This document shows, piece after piece, positions 1 through 5,540 of a stretch of DNA of 23,772 nt. The number at the start of each line of letters is the position of its first letter. Position 1 is the stretch's first letter. The notes under the pieces were generated by a model. The model was not told the DNA's origin and made no database searches. It saw nothing but the letters and a program-made list of their open reading frames with translations. Origin of the DNA: a virus. The DNA lies in IMG/VR virus record IMGVR_UViG_3300035698_014629, positions 1-23,772 of that record; one strand, 5' to 3'. A program made the position numbers and the translations under genes.

Positions 1-49
1 ATCATCCGGTACCCCGCGCCTTTGCCGCCAGTAAGGACCCGTGATTAGC

Positions 50-460
50 TTAACAGCCGCCGCTTCCTGCTTCCTGGGTGGCATACTGAACCTGCACAAA
101 TGTTGCCTCAACAGGGCCAGCGGCTTTAGCTGCGATGATCTTAATGACCTGACGGTCATCGTGCCAGAACAGTTTATTATACGCGTCCATTACGAGCTTG
201 ACAAGGTTGTCAAGGTCAGGCGATCCTGATAATGATATGAAATCAAACTGTAATGTTATTACAACGTAATCCTTAGGCGGCTTTGACGGGGCATAGAGCT
301 GCGACATAACCGCCAACGCCAGCTTTTCTGCCTTGCACGGATCATAGGCTAATGACTTCGTGCTATTGATCGCACGCACAACTCTGACTCGCCGCTGTGG
401 TCGTGGGCGGCCCTGTATAAAAAACTTAATCGGCTCACCTTTGCACACTAATTCAGTCAT
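50..460 (-). CDS. rusA: RusA-family Holliday junction resolvase
   Basis: The 136-aa product matches the RusA family of crossover-junction endodeoxyribonucleases in length and motifs. It has an N-terminal GRPRPQRR segment (about residues 17-24). The acidic core PDLDNLVKLVMDAYN (about 81-95) and the following WHDDRQV (about 99-105) supply the conserved Asp residues. In this family dimers cut four-way DNA junctions, and in phages they resolve recombination or replication intermediates before packaging. The start ATG lies just after an AAAGAAAGG Shine-Dalgarno; an ATG four bases upstream is followed almost at once by a stop. It is the last complete gene of the early-type minus-strand operon (HTH, DUF1376, CsrA, zinc ribbon). 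The C-terminus is Gly/Cys-rich (GSGGC) and looks complete. Family assignment is firm; the in vivo role is inferred. Confidence 0.92.
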   Translation of the reverse strand: MTELVCKGEPIKFFIQGRPRPQRRVRVVRAINSTKSLAYDPCKAEKLALAVMSQLYAPSKPPKDYVVITLQFDFISLSGSPDLDNLVKLVMDAYNKLFWHDDRQVIKIIAAKAAGPVEATFVQVQYATQEAGSGGC

Positions 461-503
461 TCATTTTAACCTTTCTTTATTTCCTTTTTTAATCATGCAC
501 CAT

Positions 504-716
504 TCATATTGTTTCATCACCATTTCCTTCTTTCAATTCGCATTTCAATCCATTCGGAAACCGCCGCCGGAATAAATCCGGCCCTAAATAACAATGCCAG
601 CAACGCGGCAACGTTTCCTTATCCGTAATAAAATCACGGACCAACACGACCGCCGGTCGTTTACAACGTTGGCAAACAACCGGCTCGCCGCTGTCATTTC
701 GTTTTGATTTTGGCAT
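504..716 (-). CDS. Small zinc-ribbon protein, function unknown
   Basis: A 70-aa protein with two CxxC knuckles: CQRC (about residues 15-18) and CWHC (about 39-42), spaced as in treble-clef or zinc-ribbon folds. The N-terminus is basic (MPKSKR). The ATG lies inside the 3' end of the csrA reading frame (23-base overlap), so translation is probably coupled to it, and RusA follows downstream. Small zinc ribbons of this type are common in phage early operons and may bind DNA, RNA or host proteins. No specific function can be assigned. An ORF in another frame at 584-781 is the shadow of this gene and csrA. Confidence 0.75.
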   Translation of the reverse strand: MPKSKRNDSGEPVVCQRCKRPAVVLVRDFITDKETLPRCWHCYLGPDLFRRRFPNGLKCELKEGNGDETI

Positions 717-864
717 TGTCCCTGATGATACTTACATCGTTGTTTGCCGTGATCGACAGCTTGACACTGCTGCGATCCCAATCAACAACGGTAACAACAA
801 TCTCATCTTGACCTGGCGGTTGTATACTTACGGATTGTCCTGTTTTTCGTTTAATCACTAACAT
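694..864 (-). CDS. csrA: CsrA/RsmA-family carbon storage regulator homologue
   Basis: A 56-aa ORF below usual length cut-offs. It starts MLVIKRKTGQSVSI, continues with DEIVVTVVDWDRSSVKLSITA, and ends NNDVSIIRDNAKIKTK. This follows CsrA (MLILTRRVGE..., EVTVTVL, QVRIGVNAPKEVSVHREEI) strand by strand. Arg48 aligns with the RNA-contacting Arg44 of E. coli CsrA, and the N-terminal MLVI/KRK edge is preserved. CsrA dimers bind GGA motifs in mRNA leaders and usually block or modulate translation. The ATG overlaps the end of the DUF1376 gene by 14 bases, and the stop lies 23 bases inside the zinc-ribbon gene, which argues for a real coupled gene. The helical C-terminal tail of cellular CsrA is shortened. 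The target (host or phage mRNA) is unknown. Confidence 0.88.
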   Translation of the reverse strand: MLVIKRKTGQSVSIQPPGQDEIVVTVVDWDRSSVKLSITANNDVSIIRDNAKIKTK

Positions 865-1606
865 TACGATAATCTCCGAAATGGTTTTTTGCGGCGGCTA
901 TGAAATACGCAACCGGCTTTTGTTTGTTAGTTGATTCCACCGCCATCTTGATTAACATTTCCCACGAGCCGCCGTTGTACCGACCAGACTTAACCAGACA
1001 ATCAACGTGCGTAATAATGCCTTTAATCACCGTTCGATCACCGGTGTCTCTGGGCTTTAGCAGTGGGGCAACGCGGTCGAATGTTTGCAGCAGCCAGGAC
1101 GGGTCGATCTGGGGCTGGTTACTCGGTCGATCGGTCTCTCTTTCACTCACTCTTTTCGTTCCCTCTCCTTCCATTCCCTTAGCATGATTCTCGCATTGCG
1201 AAATCGATGCGTCCGCACATGCGTCCGCATCGTCCGGCTGCTTGTTGTTCCAGCGGGCATTTGCGGCCTTAACTCTTTGTTGACGGGCATTTTGCGCCTT
1301 TTCGATTTCTCTTGTAACGCGATTTTTCCTGATAATTAGTGATCGACCCTGTGTTTGAACAGTGAAACAAGACAACACATTCTTTAAACTTTTTTTCCAT
1401 TTTAGATCAGTTTCATTCCAGTTTGATATTTTTTTGAGACGACTTTTGCTGATTTCGAGCTCGCCTTGTTCCTGATAAAGAAATAAAAGAATCGTCAAAT
1501 ACAATCCTCGTTCAGCGGAATCCATCATGACAAATTCGTGATCCGCCAGGAACGCGGCAGGCTCCCATGAATAATAGAATGTACCTTTTTTGCTATCCAT
1601 AGCCAT
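851..1606 (-). CDS. DUF1376 / phage replication initiator-like protein
   Basis: A 251-aa protein. Residues about 8-100 (YYSWEPAAFLADHEFVMMDSAERGLYLTILL..., then LEISKSRLKKI) match the DUF1376 pattern found at the N-terminus of many phage replication or DnaT/O-like proteins, a winged-helix domain. It is followed by a charged linker (EIEKAQNARQQRVKAANARW) typical of the family, a low-complexity Asp/Ala/Ser segment, and a C-terminal region (about 165-251) with PSWLLQTFDRVAPLL and KPVAYFIAAAKNHFGDYR. Such proteins are thought to recruit replication machinery to the phage origin. Here the role is inferred from family and from its place between small early genes and csrA/rusA. A second Met at position 3 is an alternative start. 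Confidence 0.78.
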   Translation of the reverse strand: MAMDSKKGTFYYSWEPAAFLADHEFVMMDSAERGLYLTILLFLYQEQGELEISKSRLKKISNWNETDLKWKKSLKNVLSCFTVQTQGRSLIIRKNRVTREIEKAQNARQQRVKAANARWNNKQPDDADACADASISQCENHAKGMEGEGTKRVSERETDRPSNQPQIDPSWLLQTFDRVAPLLKPRDTGDRTVIKGIITHVDCLVKSGRYNGGSWEMLIKMAVESTNKQKPVAYFIAAAKNHFGDYRNVSD

Positions 1607-1611
1607 ATTAC

Positions 1612-1845
1612 CTATCCCCGAACAGTGTCAAATGTATCTGCTGATGTTTGCTGCAGAGGTAACCACTTGCCGCAATATTCATCATATAATGATGTTGGCC
1701 AATATGTTTTCTTTTTATGCTGCTTATGATCGATCTGGCAGATACACAGCACACGCGGCGGCTCTGCGTGGCACTGTCCGATCCATGCTCCCGTTCGCTT
1801 CCAATTTCTGCATGTTTCGCAAGTTCTATTTTCTACTCTATCCAT
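1612..1845 (-). CDS. Small Cys-rich putative zinc-binding phage protein
   Basis: 77 aa. The spacing CETCRNW...GQCHAEPP...YWPTSLYDEYCGKW fits a small phage protein pattern in which CxxCxxW, xCxxxPP and WPxT...WCGxW elements probably form one metal site. Function is unknown. I place the start at 1845, where the ATG follows an AAGGGA Shine-Dalgarno by 6 bases and overlaps the preceding ORF's stop by 8 bases. The frame stays open to an ATG at 1941, which also has an AAGGG-like site. Using it would add 32 residues without Cys and overlap the upstream ORF by about 100 bases. The DUF1376 gene begins 6 bases downstream. Confidence 0.65.
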   Translation of the reverse strand: MDRVENRTCETCRNWKRTGAWIGQCHAEPPRVLCICQIDHKQHKKKTYWPTSLYDEYCGKWLPLQQTSADTFDTVRG

Positions 1846-2035
1846 AAGATTCCCTTCGTTTGCGGAAATTGTTGACGGTATCGGCCCGGCAGTTGCCAAA
1901 CAGCCCCAAAATCCTGAAAATATTGCCTTTGTAACTTCCATCTTTAGCCCTTAATTTGACTTTCCGTCGCCGGTCAATCCGAATAAATTTGATTGACATT
2001 TTAAGCCGTTTATTGTATGATCTGGTCGTAACCAT
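1838..2035 (-). CDS. Small basic ORF, hypothetical
   Basis: A 65-aa very basic ORF rich in Arg/Lys (RIDRRRKVKLRAKDG, NNFRKRRES). It lies between the excisionase-like HTH gene and the Cys-rich gene, fits the gap with 6 bases upstream, and overlaps the next start by 8 bases. Neither the ATG at 2035 nor the in-frame ATG at 1999 has a clear Shine-Dalgarno. An ORF in another frame (the N-terminal extension of the Cys-rich gene, from 1941) competes for the same DNA. No domain was recognised. It is kept because it fills an otherwise empty stretch of a tightly packed operon. Confidence 0.4.
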   Translation of the reverse strand: MVTTRSYNKRLKMSIKFIRIDRRRKVKLRAKDGSYKGNIFRILGLFGNCRADTVNNFRKRRESYG

Positions 2036-2041
2036 ACGGCA

Positions 2042-2272
2042 TTACTTCGCAACGGCGTTGCTTACTCGCGGCGTTACAGATTGTTTGGATTGAAAAAATG
2101 AATCAAGATCGGATTTGTACCAGCCCTTTATGCCGTGCTTTGCCCTGGGATCACCAAACGACAACGGCGGCAGATCATTGCGATCGATCATTCGCCGAAT
2201 TGTTATTGTATGACAATTCAATTGTCTGGCAATGTCGGCGGGTGTATAAAAATCCTTTGCTTCTTCTATCAT
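2042..2272 (-). CDS. Excisionase/MerR-like helix-turn-helix protein
   Basis: 76 aa with the pattern of the HTH_17/excisionase family: YTPADIARQLNCHTITIRRMIDRNDLPPLSFG, then GIKGWYKSDLDSFF (residues about 9-60). The first part is the helix-turn-helix; the second is the wing and the helix that usually ends this DNA-binding domain. Such proteins act as recombination directionality factors (Xis) or as small transcription regulators. No integrase is visible here, so a regulatory role is as likely as excision. It is the first gene of the minus-strand early-type operon and is divergent from the plus-strand membrane protein gene at 2376. Confidence 0.7.
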   Translation of the reverse strand: MIEEAKDFYTPADIARQLNCHTITIRRMIDRNDLPPLSFGDPRAKHGIKGWYKSDLDSFFQSKQSVTPRVSNAVAK

Positions 2273-2292
2273 CGTGGTTCCTGATTTTTATC

Positions 2293-2321
2293 TTGTTTTG
2301 TCGTGTCGCTATCTGTATACT
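2293..2321 (+). promoter_or_regulatory. Candidate promoter of the plus-strand membrane protein gene
   Basis: TTGTTT (2293-2298) and TATACT (2316-2321) are separated by 17 bases and would give a leader of about 48 bases. The -10 is good; the -35 matches only three consensus bases. It shares the GTATAC core with a possible opposite-strand promoter. Confidence 0.35.
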
Positions 2322-2342
2322 TTGAACATCGGAATCGATCAA
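2314..2342 (-). promoter_or_regulatory. Candidate promoter of the early-type minus-strand operon
   Basis: On the minus strand TTGATC (2342-2337) and TATACA (2319-2314) are 17 bases apart, upstream of the HTH gene that starts at 2272. Each hexamer matches 4 of 6 consensus bases. The -10 coincides with that of the plus-strand candidate, so the two polymerases could not bind together. Confidence 0.3.
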
Positions 2343-2375
2343 GCATAAACTTTAATTTTTTAGGAGAAACGCAAA

Positions 2376-2723
2376 ATGAAGAACAAATACTCAATATGTG
2401 CAATGGTGGCAATTGCCTGTTTGGTGTCGTTTTTCGGTGGTCGAATGACCAAAAAAACCATCAATCAAAGCGAATTTGATAAACTTGTAAATGATTACAA
2501 TCGTGTTTATGCAAACGCCACGGAATTAGCCGCAATCGTTGAAAAAGAACGCGAACTGAATAAGGAAAGCGGCTACGCTTGGGACATGGCAATGTATACT
2601 CTTACCAAATCAAACCTCAATGTCGGTGAAGTTACAAAGTATTTCAAAGAATATAAAGAAAAATATAAAATCGGTAGACCCGGATTTTATGAGAAAATAG
2701 AACCGGTGAATCCCTCGCGATAG
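2376..2723 (+). CDS. Plus-strand single-TM protein, function unknown
   Basis: 115 aa. An N-terminal hydrophobic segment (YSICAMVAIACLVSFFGG, about residues 5-22) after a short basic start predicts a signal anchor. A charged, probably helical domain follows (SEFDKLVNDYNRVYANATELAAIVEKERELNKES). The start is firm: AGGAGA lies 8 bases before the ATG. It is one of only three genes on this strand. It sits between the end of the late operon and the early operon, divergent from the HTH gene and convergent with the 2746-3252 gene. The topology would fit a superinfection-exclusion protein or an i-spanin-like protein, but no family match is recognised. Confidence 0.75.
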   Translation: MKNKYSICAMVAIACLVSFFGGRMTKKTINQSEFDKLVNDYNRVYANATELAAIVEKERELNKESGYAWDMAMYTLTKSNLNVGEVTKYFKEYKEKYKIGRPGFYEKIEPVNPSR

Positions 2724-2732
2724 ACTCACCGG
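2703..2732 (-). terminator. Hairpin at the convergent 3' ends, likely late-operon terminator
   Basis: CCGGTGA (2703-2709) and TCACCGG (2726-2732) form a perfect 7-bp stem with a 16-base loop between the converging genes. On the minus strand it is followed by a U-rich stretch (TTCTATTTTC), so it better fits termination of the minus-strand late operon; on the plus strand no T run follows. The stem overlaps the end of the plus-strand coding region. Confidence 0.45.
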
Positions 2733-2745
2733 CCCGACAGTAACG

Positions 2746-3252
2746 TTATGCTGTTGCAGTTGCTGTTACTGCTATTTGCTTTTGTTTTGCAATCACCTTG
2801 TCTTTACGTCTGGAGTCGGCTGCTGCTCCAATACCGAACAGCAGCGACCCTGCGGTAAGCGCCGTCCCAATCGCCGCCTCGGTAGTCACCCCGCCTGTTG
2901 TAATCGCAGTGATCGTTGATCCTGCCAGATTGAACAACTCTGCTTTGATGGCGTCCTGCCGATCTAGGTCGGCAACAGCAGCGTCAATCTTGGAATTAGT
3001 TGCAACCACCGCCGCATTATAATTGGCAATGTCAGCGTCAATCCTGGTACGCTGGCCGGTTAGCTGCTGGTTGACATTAGCAATGTCAGCGTCAAGCCCG
3101 ATCCGGTCAACCTTAACCGCCGGATCACTGACCGCCGCCGTCATCGCCGTGCAGCCTAAGCCAAAGATCATAATAGCGGCTGTAATAATGACCGCCAATA
3201 CAACATATCGGTTATGGTCGACATACTTCGTTATTTTGTGGATTAAATCCAT
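2746..3252 (-). CDS. Two-TM protein with coiled-coil loop, lysis-region candidate
   Basis: 168 aa. A first membrane segment (about residues 17-40, VVLAVIITAAIMIFGLG) ends at a Cys that is only a weak lipobox. A loop of about 80 residues follows, with repeated DADIAN(V/Y)N units and coiled-coil character (VNQQLTGQRTRIDADIANYN...). A second, Gly/Ala-rich membrane segment (AAIGTALTAGSLLFGIGAAA, about 120-140) comes before a basic tail (SRRKDKVIAKQKQ). It is the last gene of the late operon, after the fibre gene, where holins or spanins are often found. No holin family is recognised, so lysis is inferred from position and topology only. The start follows AAAGGGCTTTTAAA. Confidence 0.65.
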   Translation of the reverse strand: MDLIHKITKYVDHNRYVVLAVIITAAIMIFGLGCTAMTAAVSDPAVKVDRIGLDADIANVNQQLTGQRTRIDADIANYNAAVVATNSKIDAAVADLDRQDAIKAELFNLAGSTITAITTGGVTTEAAIGTALTAGSLLFGIGAAADSRRKDKVIAKQKQIAVTATATA

Positions 3253-3279
3253 TTTAAAAGCCCTTTCTTAAAAACATAA

Positions 3280-4515
3280 TTACCAGTCAATACTTGATCC
3301 TGCCGGCGGCGTCAGTTTTCCGCCAAAAGATTCTATTACCGAACCGGCGGCGATCGTAACGTTACGGTTATTATTATTCAGGTTGACCACAGCATCGGGC
3401 CATACCTCCGATACTTCCGTGCCGCTGCCTATCTCTTTGGCGTAACCGGCGCCTGCGGCACGGCCAGCGTCAATAAGCCCAGCATAAGCGATGAATCGTT
3501 TGAGGATTGATTTGGCCGTATCCGATGCTTGCCAGTAAACCCTCGATCCTGTTGAATACGTCGTTATCATATCTGCGTCCATCCCTGCCATAGGAACCAT
3601 ATCATCGGCCCCCCAGTAGAATGAACCGCCATAACTATTCAGCGATGCAAACGGCGATGACCAGGTTATCTTCCCGTCGATCTGCATGATCGTAGCGTTT
3701 GTGGCGTTCTTTGCGTTGGTTACGCCTGTCCCTGCAACAACAACCGCTGATGTTCCCAAACAGTACACCGAACCAACCGCGCAGTCGTCATCAATATAAA
3801 GCGTTCCGGCACGGACTAAAATCAGCGTGAACAGACCAACGTAAGTGCCGTCATTTTCAAGCGATGCCAGATAGACTATCCCCGCCGGATTATCAACAAC
3901 AAGCCGACCGGCGTTAGCGTCCGTGTCAACGCCAGCCGACAGTTTAAGATAAGTTGTTCCTGCTCCCTGCAATATAATATCATCGCCGTCGGCCTGAATC
4001 TCCAGATATTCGGTGTCCTTGCCGATGTTGCCGTCAAAGTTGGGGCTGCGATAAAAGCCGGCAAGATCTGGCGTGCCTGTAAAAGCACTGCTGACATTTA
4101 CGTTCAGCGACTGCCGCTTATTTGTTGTCGTGTTCAAAGCAGCCCTGTTGTCCAGGAATACAATGTCAGCATCCGCGGGCTTTTCGGTATCTGCTCCATC
4201 GGATACCAACCGCCAGTTTGACCTCGCGTTTGTCGCTGTTTCAGTCCCCGCAAACGTTTCGGCTGCGTATGTTTCGGTGATAACTACCTCGTCAGTCGTT
4301 GCCGATTCAACTGTGTATGTTCCGTTGTAGTTGGTTGTATCGGCAATTATTATGCTATCACCAGCGGCAAAGATTGTACCGGTTATCGGTATCCCAACCA
4401 GCCCGCCTGTTTTATCAACCGCTGCCGCGTTGTCGATTGTGTCCTGCTTTGTGTTATCCCAGGTAAAATCGCCAGCGTGGTTTGTATCGCCGCCCCACCA
4501 GTATTTATTCGCCAT
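3280..4515 (-). CDS. Tail fibre/appendage-like protein, beta-rich
   Basis: 411 aa. The opening MANKYWWGGDTNHAGDFTWDNTK resembles the W-G-x(n)-W-N repeats at the start of beta-helical surface and fibre proteins. The rest is rich in short alternating beta segments, Asn, Thr, Gly and Asp, as in trimeric fibres. No signal peptide, catalytic motif or transmembrane segment is visible. It lies after the tail hub and tip genes and before the operon end, which is usual for appendage genes. The start overlaps the preceding zinc-ribbon gene by 11 bases and has an AAAAGGAG site upstream. Receptor binding is inferred from position. Confidence 0.6.
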   Translation of the reverse strand: MANKYWWGGDTNHAGDFTWDNTKQDTIDNAAAVDKTGGLVGIPITGTIFAAGDSIIIADTTNYNGTYTVESATTDEVVITETYAAETFAGTETATNARSNWRLVSDGADTEKPADADIVFLDNRAALNTTTNKRQSLNVNVSSAFTGTPDLAGFYRSPNFDGNIGKDTEYLEIQADGDDIILQGAGTTYLKLSAGVDTDANAGRLVVDNPAGIVYLASLENDGTYVGLFTLILVRAGTLYIDDDCAVGSVYCLGTSAVVVAGTGVTNAKNATNATIMQIDGKITWSSPFASLNSYGGSFYWGADDMVPMAGMDADMITTYSTGSRVYWQASDTAKSILKRFIAYAGLIDAGRAAGAGYAKEIGSGTEVSEVWPDAVVNLNNNNRNVTIAAGSVIESFGGKLTPPAGSSIDW

Positions 4516-4753
4516 TTTTCATAACTCCTTTTCTGTCCGGCCAGCGGTCGAGCGGGCACTCTTTGTCCGTTGCCCTTGCCGCCGCAGGTATCCAACATTT
4601 ACAGATCGAGCACCATAGCTGTTTGCCGATCCAATAGTTTTTATCGCAAGTTTGACAGCAGCGTATCCTGCCCGCTGAAAACTCGTATTCTTTACCGGTT
4701 ACGACTGCCGCGTAACCTTGCACAATCTGTGTAATTTTTCCGCAACAACTCAT
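4505..4753 (-). CDS. Small zinc-ribbon protein (DUF6171-like)
   Basis: 82 aa. The Cys pattern is RCCQTC, then CSICKCWIPAAARATDKECPLDRW, with two CxxC pairs and a closing ECPLxRW. This resembles small phage/prophage proteins of the DUF6171 type (CxxCxCFxPAKAR...CPLGKW), whose function is unknown. I place the start at the ATG at 4753, one base after the stop of the upstream gene; the longer frame to 4792 would overlap that gene. It is sandwiched between two putative tail-tip or fibre genes, so it may be an assembly factor or minor virion component. Confidence 0.7.
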   Translation of the reverse strand: MSCCGKITQIVQGYAAVVTGKEYEFSAGRIRCCQTCDKNYWIGKQLWCSICKCWIPAAARATDKECPLDRWPDRKGVMKNGE

Positions 4754-4754
4754 G

Positions 4755-5540
4755 CTAATCCTCACAGACAAACAATTCCCAGTAAGTCCCAATGTTAAGC
4801 GTTGGCTCTTTATTCAGGCTGTCAGCTATGCTGATATAGAACCTGCCCTTCCACGCAACAACAACGCCTGTGCTGTAATGTTGTTCCGCGTCCCACAAGT
4901 AGAATCGTTCGATTATGACCTGAACACTTCCACTGAATTCACAAGACGGTGTGCCTGGTGAAGGTCCAGATCGACAGGTCGTCGGTATAGAATTAGGATT
5001 CCTCATTAAATTAAGGGTCATCGGCATATCATCACTGACATAACAGCACGAAGAATCGTTCCAAACGTAAAAATATTGAAGTAGCCGCAGTGGTTCTCCC
5101 GGCGGCACAGCATCAATTATCTTCGTTACGGTTATCGAAAAAAAACCTTTGCCTGTATATGGAGAATATGAATAGCTGACTTGGATTTCCGTGGTTGTAA
5201 AGTCGCCTTTAAGCCAACCATATTCCGAAGCGTAATACCAAGTCTGTCCGTCAGTAGCGATGGACAGTTTATATAATCCCGCCTCCACTCTCGGCAGTAC
5301 ATAGGCACCATCTACCAAAGTTCCGATGTGATATTGCAACTTTAATAATGGCGGAGTAACTCCATAGTCATAGCAATATGCCGGATCGCTTGACGCAACA
5401 ACGCCGTCGAAAACTACGGTAACATAGTCGGGATCACCGCAATCATATACAGGAACGCCTGCCGCGCAGCACGTAGTGCATAAATGTCCAGTAGCCGTTT
5501 TCCTTAAAAGCAATAAACTTGAGTCTCGCTTAATAGTCAT
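4755..5540 (-). CDS. Tail-tip protein with C-terminal carbohydrate-binding-like module
   Basis: 261 aa from the ATG at 5540 (a GTG at 5546 in frame is the alternative). The ATG overlaps the stop of the upstream hub gene as TGATG. The N-terminal half is Cys-rich (CTTCCAAG, YDCGDPDY), then beta-rich (LYKLSIATDGQTWYYAS). The last 50 residues (FYLWDAEQHYSTGVVVAWKG, RFYISIADSLNKEPT, YWELF) have the spacing of CBM5/12-like modules: Y-x-G-x-V-V...G-x-x-Y...P...W. These bind polysaccharide in chitinases and occur at phage fibre tips. The protein probably helps contact the host surface; the ligand is unknown. Confidence 0.65.
   Translation of the reverse strand: MTIKRDSSLLLLRKTATGHLCTTCCAAGVPVYDCGDPDYVTVVFDGVVASSDPAYCYDYGVTPPLLKLQYHIGTLVDGAYVLPRVEAGLYKLSIATDGQTWYYASEYGWLKGDFTTTEIQVSYSYSPYTGKGFFSITVTKIIDAVPPGEPLRLLQYFYVWNDSSCCYVSDDMPMTLNLMRNPNSIPTTCRSGPSPGTPSCEFSGSVQVIIERFYLWDAEQHYSTGVVVAWKGRFYISIADSLNKEPTLNIGTYWELFVCED

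Noticed and set aside
584-781. 65-aa minus-strand ORF
   Set aside because: Alternate frame across csrA and the zinc-ribbon gene, both of which have clear protein signatures in their own frames.
3025-3100. Direct repeat of AATGTCAGCGTCAA-like units
   Set aside because: It encodes the repeated DADIAN heptads of the coiled-coil loop, so protein repetition explains it.
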